From Klebsiella pneumoniae (GTDB taxonomy: Bacteria > Bacteroidota > Bacteroidia > Flavobacteriales > Flavobacteriaceae), in NCBI GenBank assembly GCA_943325355.2, contig CALPPA020000045.1, forward strand, positions 1 through 10,553: a DNA stretch of 10,553 nt. The letters are read 5' to 3'. Of the stretch, positions 1 through 7,190 are shown piece after piece. A program made the position numbers and the translations under genes. The notes below the pieces were generated by a model, which was given only the letters and a program-made list of their open reading frames with translations, was not told the DNA's origin and ran no database searches. Position 1 is the first letter of the stretch; each line of letters begins with the position of its first letter.

Positions 1-143
1 AGATGAATCTTTCCTCAAAAGAGATTGCACCACTGATGAATATTTCTTTTCGCTCGATAGAAATTCAACGTTATCGTCTCCGGAAAAAAATGAACCTAGC
101 TAAAGAAGAAAACCTCTCAAAATTTTTATTATCGTTAAATTAA
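1..143 (+). CDS. LuxR/GerE-type HTH transcriptional regulator, C-terminal fragment
   Basis: The frame starting at base 3 is open from the window edge to a TAA at 141-143 and gives about 46 residues. It reads as the end of a GerE/LuxR helix-turn-helix: a scaffold helix with LSSKEIAPLMNIS, then a recognition helix with SIEIQRYRLRKKMNL, then a short tail ending in LSLN. This version of the motif is typical of large Bacteroidota regulators that carry beta-propeller (Reg_prop) and Y_Y_Y sensor domains before the HTH; those domains would lie upstream and cannot be seen here. It sits on the same strand, 245 nt before the susC-like gene, so it is the natural candidate for the PUL regulator that senses a breakdown product of the substrate. 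The first in-frame ATG (3-5) is internal to the domain, not a start. The HTH call is fairly sure; the sensor architecture and its target are inferred. Confidence 0.75.
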   Translation, partial: MNLSSKEIAPLMNISFRSIEIQRYRLRKKMNLAKEENLSKFLLSLN

Positions 144-198
144 GTTATAATTTTACGGATAATATATTTATTATTATAATTATTTACGAATTTTCAAT

Positions 199-227
199 AC
201 AACATTACTACAACATTACTACAACAT
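199..227. repeat. 11-bp tandem direct repeat, putative operator
   Basis: The unit ACAACATTACT occurs at 199-209 and exactly again at 210-220, followed by a partial third copy ACAACAT at 221-227. The 11-bp period is close to one helical turn, so a protein reading the unit would meet each copy on the same face of the DNA. The core ATTACTACAA (204-213 and 215-224) returns in reverse orientation at 311-320. The repeat itself is read directly; the operator role is inferred. Confidence 0.6.
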
Positions 228-270
228 ATAACGATTTAGATGTTGTTTTATAAGCCTTATATCGCTAAAA

Positions 271-287
271 AAAACAAACATTGTTTT
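271..287. repeat. inverted repeat AAAACAA-N3-TTGTTTT upstream of susC
   Basis: AAAACAA at 271-277 and TTGTTTT at 281-287 are perfect 7-base reverse complements separated by ACA. The flanks read GCTA before and GAG after. A very similar element with a longer spacer lies at 9563-9584 before the other transcription unit of this locus. It could be an operator or a hairpin in the mRNA leader. Confidence 0.45.
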
Positions 288-309
288 GAGTTTTTGACTT
301 TGATGTATT

Positions 310-320
310 ATTGTAGTAAT
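310..320. repeat. inverted copy of the tandem-repeat core
   Basis: ATTGTAGTAAT at 310-320 is the reverse complement of ATTACTACAAT. It matches the core of the tandem repeat at 204-214 at 10 of 11 positions (the last base differs), and the same holds for 215-225. It lies about 100 bp downstream of the tandem copies and about 70 bp before the susC start, so the set could be two clusters of one regulator's binding site. In such AT-rich DNA a 10-base match could also be chance. Confidence 0.4.
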
Positions 321-388
321 TCATTTAACATTTTACTATCTACTAATAGTATAACTTCGCTTTACTAACTTTTACAAATTATTAATTT

Positions 389-3385
389 ATGAGAAATTTT
401 ATTTTTATTTTTTTAGCGCTCATTCTGCTTCCAGCGTATATGTCTGGTCAAGTAATCAAAGGAAAAGTATCAGACAAAAATGGAATAGGAATTCCCGGGG
501 CAATGGTAGTTGCCACAGATTCTAAAACAACTGCTGATACTGATTTCGATGGAAATTTTAGTATCAAAGCCAAAGAAGGTGAGGCACTAAAAATAAGTAT
601 GGTAGGTTTTGATCCTATATCTGTTACTGCTTCATCTGGAACAATGGCTGTAAATATGCAAGAATCCAAAGACACTGAATTAAAAGAGGTAGTTGTTATT
701 GGATATGGTACTGCAAAAAAACGAGATTTAACAGGTTCCATTGTTAAAGTAGAAGGTAAAATTGTAGCCGACAAACCAAACACTAATCCAGTTTCATCTA
801 TACAAGGTAAAGTTGCAGGCTTGTCAGTAGTAAATTCTGGACAACCAGGCGCAGAACCTGACGTCAGAATTAGAGGAACTGTTAGTAGATATAATACGAA
901 GCCTTTGTATGTCGTTGATGGTATTTTCACTGACAATATTAATTTTATCAATCCCAATGATATTGAGTCGATGGAAGTATTAAAAGACCCCTCTTCATTG
1001 GCGATTTTTGGAGTTCGTGGTGCCAATGGAGTAATTATTATTTCATCTAAAAAAGCCAAGGCTGGTAAAACGACCGTTAATTACAACACTACTTTGGGTG
1101 TTAAATCGATTGTGGAAAAACCATCTCTTACCAATGCATTACAATTTCAAACGCTATATGATGAGCAAAGAGTAAATCAAGGGGCCGCTCCTTATTCCTA
1201 TTATGATAAATTCAGGGGAGATACGGATTGGATTGATACCATTTCAAATGATAATGCCATATTTACTAATCATAACCTTAGTGTTTCTAATGGTACTGAT
1301 AAAAATAAATTTTATCTAGGAGTTGGATATGTTGAAGATGAAGGTTTAATTGACAATGAAAAGTTTAAAAAATTCACTTTTAATTTAAACAACGAATTAC
1401 AAATTTCAGATGCCATAAAAATTGGTGTTGGATTTAGCGGGGTCGATGCTAGACCAGCTCAACTAAATAATTTTGGTTCAGCATTGAATGCAACTCCAAT
1501 AGTGGAACCATTTAATTCAGTTGAAGGAGTTTACAATCAATTGCCAACACAAATTGGGGGAGCACAAATAGAGAATCCATTACTAACGGTTCAAGGAAGG
1601 GCAGGAACTCAATTGAATCAGGAAACTAGATTTGTGGGGAATGTATTTGCTGAATTCAAATTTTTGAAAGATTTTAAATTCCGAGCAGCTTATTATGCTG
1701 ATTTAGGATACAATAAAGGCACAGGATATACACCAGTTTTTAATGTTTATGTGGCAGAAACAGATGAACTTACTCTTGCAGGTGGAAACGCTCAAACATC
1801 AATAAATCAATACAGCAATAATTACGAAAAGACGCAACAAGATTATTTATTAACTTATAACAAGTCTTTTGGTAACCATAACTTGACAGCTATGGCAGGT
1901 TATACCCGATATTATTTTGGATTTGAATCCATAAATGGTTCTGTTTCCCAGTATATAGGTGGTGATCAAATTCCTTTCGATAAAAGATGGTGGTATTTAA
2001 ATGTGTATCCTTACGGAGACCCTTCATCAAGTCGATCTAGTTCAAGCCAATACGAGAATGGAACCGTTTCCTATTTTGCCAGGGTTTTGTATAACTATAA
2101 TAGCAAATACTTATTGAACGCTTCTTTCCGTAGAGACGGTTCTTCTGCATTTATAGGCGACAACCAATTTCAAAATTTCTGGTCTATGGGTGCTGCTTGG
2201 GATGTATCCAAAGAGGATTTTATGCAAGACCAAAAGATATTTAATACTTTAAAAGTAAAAGGATCTTATGGAGAACTAGGAAATCAATATACTTCTATCC
2301 AATATCCTTCTTATCCAAATTATATCACTGGATCATCAGCAGTTTTTGGAGATGAATTAGTCCCAGCTTATATTTTGGCTTACAGATATAACCCCAATTT
2401 AAAATGGGAAACGGTGACTTCATATGAAGGTGGAATTGAAGTAGGAACTTTAAATAACAGACTAAAACTGGAAGCTACTTATTTTGATAAAACAACAAAC
2501 GATTTGTTGACATTTGTTAGTTTAGGAGCTGAAAGTTTCTATACAAATGCTGGAGAAATTAAAAATAAAGGATTTGAGTTTTCTGCATCATGGAATGATA
2601 GAGTAAATGATGATTTTGAATATTCAATAAGTGGAAACTTCACTACTTTAGACAATGAAGTAATATCGGTATATGAAGAAGGTTTTCAAGTTACTGATGG
2701 CCCTTCAATTTTAACTGCGGGAGCTCCAATTGGCTCTTTTTATGGCTATATTGTCGAAGGGGTTTATCAATCCTACAGCGACGTTCTGGGTTCTGCACCA
2801 AGTACTTTAGGCGATTACGGCCCTGGTGATTTGAAATTTAAAGATGTCAATGGTGACGGACAAATAACTCCAGACGATAGAACTATAATTGGAAACCCAA
2901 CACCAGATATTATGTACGGTATGTCTGCAAGTGTTACGTATAAAAACTTTACACTTTCTGCCGATTTACAAGGGGTTTATGGAAACGAAGTATGGAGAGA
3001 TTGGGGCAACGGTTCCACTTTTGCACAATTCAATTATAGAACAGAACGATTGGATCGATGGAATGGAGCGGGTACTTCTAATTGGGAACCAAGTGTAAAT
3101 GATGGGTCTGGATATAATAAACAAAATTCAACCTATATGATTGAAGACGGAAGTTATGTTCGATTGAGAAACGTTCAATTGGCTTACGATTTTGATGCCA
3201 AATTATTAAATAAATTCTATATTCAAGGATTGAAATTGTTTATCAATGCACAAAATCCTGTAACATGGAATAATAATACTGGATTTACTCCTGAAGCTGG
3301 TGGATCTCCTATTTCATTTGGGAGAGATTTCGGAGGATATCCACTTCCTGCCATTACGACCTTAGGTTTAAATGTTACTTTTTAA
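389..3385 (+). CDS. SusC-like TonB-dependent outer-membrane transporter
   Basis: This 998-residue protein is the glycan import channel of the locus: a 22-strand TonB-dependent barrel of the SusC/RagA family that is opened by the TonB-ExbBD system and capped by its SusD partner. Residues 1-20 form a signal peptide ending before QVIKGKV. A carboxypeptidase-regulatory-like beta domain spans about 22-92, a TonB box (ELKEVVVIGYG) lies near 98-107, and the plug domain spans about 113-222 with the SusC signature PLYVVDG and LKDPSSLAIFGVRGANGV. The barrel fills the rest and ends in the outer-membrane signal LNVTF with a terminal Phe. There is no STN domain, so it should not signal to an anti-sigma factor; this fits control by the upstream HTH protein. 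Residues 819-830 form an EF-hand-like loop (D819, N821, D823, D830), often seen in SusC proteins. The length is normal. Family certain; substrate inferred from neighbours. Confidence 0.96.
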   Translation: MRNFIFIFLALILLPAYMSGQVIKGKVSDKNGIGIPGAMVVATDSKTTADTDFDGNFSIKAKEGEALKISMVGFDPISVTASSGTMAVNMQESKDTELKEVVVIGYGTAKKRDLTGSIVKVEGKIVADKPNTNPVSSIQGKVAGLSVVNSGQPGAEPDVRIRGTVSRYNTKPLYVVDGIFTDNINFINPNDIESMEVLKDPSSLAIFGVRGANGVIIISSKKAKAGKTTVNYNTTLGVKSIVEKPSLTNALQFQTLYDEQRVNQGAAPYSYYDKFRGDTDWIDTISNDNAIFTNHNLSVSNGTDKNKFYLGVGYVEDEGLIDNEKFKKFTFNLNNELQISDAIKIGVGFSGVDARPAQLNNFGSALNATPIVEPFNSVEGVYNQLPTQIGGAQIENPLLTVQGRAGTQLNQETRFVGNVFAEFKFLKDFKFRAAYYADLGYNKGTGYTPVFNVYVAETDELTLAGGNAQTSINQYSNNYEKTQQDYLLTYNKSFGNHNLTAMAGYTRYYFGFESINGSVSQYIGGDQIPFDKRWWYLNVYPYGDPSSSRSSSSQYENGTVSYFARVLYNYNSKYLLNASFRRDGSSAFIGDNQFQNFWSMGAAWDVSKEDFMQDQKIFNTLKVKGSYGELGNQYTSIQYPSYPNYITGSSAVFGDELVPAYILAYRYNPNLKWETVTSYEGGIEVGTLNNRLKLEATYFDKTTNDLLTFVSLGAESFYTNAGEIKNKGFEFSASWNDRVNDDFEYSISGNFTTLDNEVISVYEEGFQVTDGPSILTAGAPIGSFYGYIVEGVYQSYSDVLGSAPSTLGDYGPGDLKFKDVNGDGQITPDDRTIIGNPTPDIMYGMSASVTYKNFTLSADLQGVYGNEVWRDWGNGSTFAQFNYRTERLDRWNGAGTSNWEPSVNDGSGYNKQNSTYMIEDGSYVRLRNVQLAYDFDAKLLNKFYIQGLKLFINAQNPVTWNNNTGFTPEAGGSPISFGRDFGGYPLPAITTLGLNVTF

Positions 3386-3410
3386 TAATAAATAAATAAA
3401 AAAGAGAAAT

Positions 3411-4886
3411 ATGAAAAATTATAGATTTATCATAAAATTATCACTTATAGCTACATTGGCATTGCCTACAATAAATTCCTGCAGCGATGCTGATTTTCTT
3501 GATATGAAGCCTCTAGGAGTTGCTACTCAAGGAGATTTGGCAGCCGGTGGTTTTGAAGAAAGTGCTTTTGGATTGTATGGAAAAATCCGTACTCAATTTG
3601 GCGTTACAGACTGGAATCGCTATTGGTTTCAAAGCATACGATCTGATGATGCCGCAAAAGGGAGTAGTCCTACAGATGCTGCCACATTTGGAAATGTAAT
3701 GGACAATTTTCAATATTCAGCTAATGAATTTGCTGGAAACTGGGACGGCCATTATAGCTTAATATATGCATGTAATGATTTAGTGGTTGCTATTGAAGCC
3801 ACTGGCACAACAGACCTAGGGAGTTTAACCAATGCAGCTGAAGCCAAAGCGATAAGAGCTTTTGCTTATTTTGATTTGCGTCGTGATTATGGAGAAGTTC
3901 CAATTATATTGAATAAAATTGTGAAACCTAGCGATGGTGTTAAAGCAAAAAGCACGGTTGCCGAAGTAGATGCTCAAATCATAAGTGATTTAGAATTTGC
4001 AGCGGAATATTTACCTTTAAGCTGGCCAGCATATCCAGGAAGAGCAACAAAAGGGTTTGCGAACAGTCTTTTGGCAAAATTATATCTCTACCAAGGGAAT
4101 TGGAAAAAAGCACTAGCTAAAAGTGAAGAAGTAATCAATTCAGGACAATATAATTTGATGTCCTCCTATGAAACTTTATTTACTAAAGCAGGAAACAATT
4201 CAAGAGAGACTGTTTTTGAAGTACAGTTTTTAGTAGTTGGAAGAACCTATTATTCCAATAATTATTTTGAGTCACAAGGAGTTCGTGGAGTAGGAACTTG
4301 GGATTTAGGATGGGGTTTTAATGTGCCTACAACAAATTTAATTAGTGCTTACGAAGCGAATGATCCCAGAAGAGCTGTCACAATTCTCACATCAGGACAA
4401 GGTGATGGTTTTGGAAACACGCTTCCAGCAAGCCCTCCTTTAGATCAATTGTATTGGAACAAAAAAGCCTATACGCTTCCTTCAGAAAGAACTACTTTTG
4501 GCGAAAATAAAAACCATTGGGAAAATATAAAAATTCTCAGATATGCTGATGTATTATTAATGGCTGCAGAGGCTGCAAATGAAGATGGAAATTCTGTTTT
4601 GGCTGAAAAGTATCTCGAAGAAGTTCGTAAAAGAGCTAGAGGAGCAAATAATGCTATTTTGCCAAAACGCACAGGAGGACAATCTGCTATGAGAGACTTC
4701 ATTAAAAGAGAAAGAAGAATCGAGTTTGCACTTGAAGGAGAACGTTTTTATGATTTAGTGAGATGGGGAGATGCTGCATCAGTTCTTGCTGGAAGAGGAT
4801 ATCAAACCAAACACAGGTATTATCCAATTCCTCAAACAGCCATTGATCAATCTGGTGGCGTTTTAATTCAAAATCCAAATTATTAA
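3411..4886 (+). CDS. SusD/RagB-family surface glycan-binding lipoprotein
   Basis: This 491-residue protein is the lid and glycan-binding partner of the SusC-like channel encoded 25 nt upstream. The signal peptide ends in a lipobox with Cys24 (TINSC), followed by SDAD, which resembles the acidic lipoprotein export signal that sends Flavobacterium lipoproteins to the cell surface. The N-terminal part holds the helical (TPR-like) SusD scaffold, including AKAIRAFAYFDLRRDYGEVP. The C-terminal SusD/RagB domain shows LRYADVLLMAAEA near residues 373-385 and RERRIEFALEGERFYDLVRW near 433-452. The protein ends in the usual YYPIPQTAID...NPNY. A purine-rich AAAAAAGAGAAAT precedes the ATG. The length is slightly below many SusD homologues but no domain is missing. 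Family assignment is very strong; the bound glycan cannot be read from the sequence. Confidence 0.95.
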   Translation: MKNYRFIIKLSLIATLALPTINSCSDADFLDMKPLGVATQGDLAAGGFEESAFGLYGKIRTQFGVTDWNRYWFQSIRSDDAAKGSSPTDAATFGNVMDNFQYSANEFAGNWDGHYSLIYACNDLVVAIEATGTTDLGSLTNAAEAKAIRAFAYFDLRRDYGEVPIILNKIVKPSDGVKAKSTVAEVDAQIISDLEFAAEYLPLSWPAYPGRATKGFANSLLAKLYLYQGNWKKALAKSEEVINSGQYNLMSSYETLFTKAGNNSRETVFEVQFLVVGRTYYSNNYFESQGVRGVGTWDLGWGFNVPTTNLISAYEANDPRRAVTILTSGQGDGFGNTLPASPPLDQLYWNKKAYTLPSERTTFGENKNHWENIKILRYADVLLMAAEAANEDGNSVLAEKYLEEVRKRARGANNAILPKRTGGQSAMRDFIKRERRIEFALEGERFYDLVRWGDAASVLAGRGYQTKHRYYPIPQTAIDQSGGVLIQNPNY

Positions 4887-4910
4887 TAACAATTCATAAA
4901 ACAAAATAAG

Positions 4911-5726
4911 ATGAAAATTAATAAATCACTCATAAAAAAAGCTTTTGGAATAGCACTTATTTCATTAGTATTTATTGGATGTCAAAATATGGATAGACCG
5001 GAATTAGGAGATTATCCAAAAGACGCCAATGCCCCAGGAGGTCCTTTAAAGTTTTATGTAGCTTTTGATGGCACAACTACCAATTCATTAATGAATGCGG
5101 TAGATAGTATTCGTGCCAAGTTCCCAACAAATAACCCACTAGAATCAACCGAAGGTATTTCTGGAAAAGGCCTTAAAGGAGGGAAACCAAAACAGTTTGT
5201 TTCCTATGCAAAACCAAATGACTTTGTGGCTAATTCTGCGAGTTGTACTGTTGCTTTTTGGTCAAAACACGGCCCTCCAACACAAACAGAATTTGTATTT
5301 AGCATAGTGTCAGATAATGATTTAAAAGCCAATATGTTTTGTTTATTCGAAGGAACAGAAGCTGCTCCTATCGTGAAATTTCATGTTGATGAACAGCCTG
5401 GAGCAAATTGGTTCGAATGGTCGGGTAACCTAAAGATTCCGGGGCTTTATGACGGCCAATGGCATCATATAGTATTTGTATATGATGCTTCTAAATCAGG
5501 AATGACTCTTTATAAAGATGGTCTTGCTTTTGCTACTAGATTATGGTTTAATCATGGGAATTTAAAACTAAAAGACGAGAGGGTTTTAGGCTTTAGAATT
5601 GGAGGCCCAGGAGATCCTTCTGTAGGTTGGATGAATTCTTGGACTGGTGATTTAGACCAATTCAGAATGTATGGCAAAGCACTTACCGTTGCAGAAATTA
5701 ATGAATTGTACACGAAAAAGAAATAA
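4911..5726 (+). CDS. LamG/concanavalin-fold surface lipoprotein, putative glycan-binding protein
   Basis: This 271-residue lipoprotein has its lipobox at VFIGC with Cys24. After a short linker (MDRPELGDYPKDANAPGGP) comes one Laminin-G-like jelly roll over about residues 46-266. The fold is shown by FYVAFDGT near the start, the hallmark DGQWHHIVFVYDASKSGMTL at about 181-200 and the closing GDLDQFRMYGKALTVAEINELY. No glycoside hydrolase catalytic motif is visible, so it is best read as a non-catalytic surface glycan-binding protein in the SusE/SusF position, holding the polymer near SusCD. It starts 24 nt after susD. Proteins of this LamG type are recurrent third genes in Bacteroidota glucan loci (family knowledge). 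A strong hairpin lies right after its stop codon, marking a boundary between the binding/transport genes and the enzymes. The fold is confident; the binding role is inferred from position. Confidence 0.85.
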   Translation: MKINKSLIKKAFGIALISLVFIGCQNMDRPELGDYPKDANAPGGPLKFYVAFDGTTTNSLMNAVDSIRAKFPTNNPLESTEGISGKGLKGGKPKQFVSYAKPNDFVANSASCTVAFWSKHGPPTQTEFVFSIVSDNDLKANMFCLFEGTEAAPIVKFHVDEQPGANWFEWSGNLKIPGLYDGQWHHIVFVYDASKSGMTLYKDGLAFATRLWFNHGNLKLKDERVLGFRIGGPGDPSVGWMNSWTGDLDQFRMYGKALTVAEINELYTKKK

Positions 5727-5734
5727 TTAAATAC

Positions 5735-5768
5735 AGAACTTGCTAAAAGAATTTTTTTGGCAAGTTTT
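5735..5768 (+). terminator. intercistronic hairpin between the LamG and GH144 genes (attenuator or processing element)
   Basis: AACTTGCTAAAAG at 5737-5749 pairs with 5754-5766 along all 13 positions (11 Watson-Crick and two G-U pairs) around a 4-nt loop AATT. It can extend to 5735/5768. It starts 9 nt after the LamG stop and ends 15 nt before the GH144 start. The 3' arm is followed only by TTAAAA, not a clean U-tract, so full termination is doubtful. Partial termination or an RNA-stability boundary is more likely, and would let the SusC/SusD/LamG genes be expressed above the enzymes. The structure is seen in the sequence; the role is inferred. Confidence 0.6.
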
Positions 5769-5783
5769 ATTAAAAATACTGAA

Positions 5784-7169
5784 ATGAAAACATTTAAATT
5801 TTATGCTGTTGTATTTTTGTTTTCAATCCTAAGTTGTAGCAGTAGTAGCGATGCTCCATCACCAGCAATAATACCGACGCCAATACCAATACCGCCACAA
5901 ACGCTCCTCACGGAAACCCAAGCGATGGATCAAGTACAAAAAGATGCAATTCGGTATTTTTGGGAATATGCAGAAACAAATTCTAAATTAGCTAGAGAAC
6001 GATACCACACTGACGATCCCGGAAATGATGCTTATGTGGTAACGACTGGTGGTTCGGGTTTTGGTTTAATGTCAATAATAGTAGGTATCGAAAGAGGATT
6101 TATTCCAAGAGCTGAGGCAGTTTCCAGGCTAACTACAGCTTTAAACTTTCTTGAAAAGGCAGATCGTTTTCATGGCGCTTGGTCGCATTGGATTAACGGT
6201 GAAACTGGTCGAGTAATCCCATTTGGGACGAAAGACAATGGCGGTGATCTTGTAGAAACTTCATTTCTTTGCCAAGGATTTCTAACTATTAGAGAGTATT
6301 TTAAAACTGGAAATACAGCCGAACAAGCATTGGCTGCGAAAGCTGATACTCTTTGGCGAGGTGTAGAATGGGATTGGTATACCAAAGGCGAAAACGCTTT
6401 ATATTGGCATTGGTCACCCAATTATGCTTGGCAAATGAATTTTAAATTAGAAGGATACAATGAGTGTTTAATCACTTATGTTTTAGCTGCAGCCTCACCC
6501 ACACATCCAATATCTGCCGCAGCTTATCAACAAGGATGGGCGCGAAACGGAGGGATTGTTAATGGAGGTTCACAATATGGTTTTCCGGTAGTTTTGAATT
6601 ATAATGGAGCAGGAGGAAATGTTGGTCCACTGTTTTGGGCACATTATTCGCATTTAGGTCTAGACCCAAGAGGATTAACCGATTCCTATGCTAATTATTG
6701 GACATTGACGCAAAATCATACTAAAATCATTAATCAATATTGTATCGCTAATCCTAAGAAATGGACAGGTTATTCCGATAAATGTTGGGGACTTACCGCC
6801 AGTTATACCAGAAATACTGATGGGTCAACAGGTTATACAGCGCATCAGCCATTGAATGATACTGGAGTGATTTCGCCTACAGCAGCTTTATCCTCATTTC
6901 CTTATACGCCTGTCGAAAGCATGAAATTTCTACTTTATTTATACAATGAAAAAAAGAGTACTTTAGTTGGAATTGCAGGTCCTTATGATGCATTTTCGCC
7001 ACAATACAATTGGGTAACACCAAGATATTTGGCAATAGATCAAGGAACAATTGCTCCAATGGTAGAGAATCATAGAACAGGATTAATTTGGAATTTATTT
7101 ATGAAAGCCCCAGAAGTTAAAGTTGGTTTAAAAAAATTAGGTTTTTCATCAACGCAACATAACTTTTAA
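5784..7169 (+). CDS. GH144 (Glycoamylase-domain) lipoprotein, probable endo-beta-1,2-glucanase
   Basis: The product (461 residues from ATG 5784) is a surface or periplasmic lipoprotein that should cut a glucan backbone. A TTG at 5757 would extend the frame, but it lies inside the hairpin and would put nine residues before a complete lipoprotein signal, so ATG 5784 is preferred. The lipobox is FSILSC (Cys18), followed by SSSSD and a proline-rich linker to about residue 40. The catalytic (alpha/alpha)6 domain fills about 45-455. Its motifs are YFWEYAE (58-64), GAWSHWINGETG (131-142), DNGGDLVETSFLCQG (151-165, acidic D155 and E158), EWDWY (195-199), WGLTAS (335-340), PTAALSSFPYTP (365-376) and YLAIDQG (415-421). 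These match the Glycoamylase domain (PF10091) now placed in GH144, whose studied members hydrolyse beta-1,2-glucan. Older annotations call it glucoamylase, but starch is unlikely. The family is confident; the substrate is inferred. Confidence 0.88.
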   Translation: MKTFKFYAVVFLFSILSCSSSSDAPSPAIIPTPIPIPPQTLLTETQAMDQVQKDAIRYFWEYAETNSKLARERYHTDDPGNDAYVVTTGGSGFGLMSIIVGIERGFIPRAEAVSRLTTALNFLEKADRFHGAWSHWINGETGRVIPFGTKDNGGDLVETSFLCQGFLTIREYFKTGNTAEQALAAKADTLWRGVEWDWYTKGENALYWHWSPNYAWQMNFKLEGYNECLITYVLAAASPTHPISAAAYQQGWARNGGIVNGGSQYGFPVVLNYNGAGGNVGPLFWAHYSHLGLDPRGLTDSYANYWTLTQNHTKIINQYCIANPKKWTGYSDKCWGLTASYTRNTDGSTGYTAHQPLNDTGVISPTAALSSFPYTPVESMKFLLYLYNEKKSTLVGIAGPYDAFSPQYNWVTPRYLAIDQGTIAPMVENHRTGLIWNLFMKAPEVKVGLKKLGFSSTQHNF

Positions 7170-7190
7170 AATTAATTATTAAATACTATT

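Larger units (their letters stand above)
144..388 (+). promoter_or_regulatory. control region upstream of the susC-led operon
   Basis: This 245-nt, very AT-rich gap must hold the promoter of the susC-led operon. It contains an 11-bp tandem repeat (199-227), an inverted copy of its core (310-320), an ATGTTGT at 240-246 that is the reverse complement of ACAACAT at 221-227, and an inverted repeat at 271-287. An AT-only hairpin (ATAATA at 159-164, TATTAT at 169-174) follows the regulator gene but is too weak to call a terminator. Near matches to the Bacteroidota -7 box TAnnTTTG occur at 352-359 (TAACTTCG) and 366-373 (TAACTTTT), but I see no well-spaced TTTG -33 box, so the transcription start is not fixed. 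No Shine-Dalgarno sequence precedes the ATG at 389, which is common in this phylum. Confidence 0.55.

Noticed and set aside
145..188. Imperfect direct repeat TTATAATT..TTACG (145-157 and 174-188)
   Set aside because: The copies differ by a 2-base indel and lie in extremely AT-rich DNA, so chance is a sufficient explanation.
334..351. TACTAT-N6-ATAGTA inverted repeat before susC
   Set aside because: Six-base arms of simple AT-rich sequence are expected by chance here and no second copy supports it.
448..1059. 203-codon open frame on the minus strand inside the susC-like gene
   Set aside because: It is fully antisense to the signal, carboxypeptidase-like and plug regions of a clear SusC protein, and its translation shows no recognisable domain; it is a shadow frame.
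2024..2050. Serine-rich SSSRSSSSQ stretch in the SusC-like protein as a slippage or phase-variation site
   Set aside because: The codons are mixed (TCA, AGT, TCT, AGC), so there is no homopolymer or simple DNA repeat; it is probably an extracellular loop.
2843..2878. EF-hand/dockerin-like loop in the SusC-like protein as a cellulosome-type signal
   Set aside because: Such calcium-binding-like loops are common in SusC barrels; there is only one copy and no dockerin repeat.
5757..5783. TTG start for the GH144 gene giving nine extra residues
   Set aside because: The TTG lies in the 3' arm of the hairpin, and the extension would displace a complete lipoprotein signal peptide that begins at ATG 5784.
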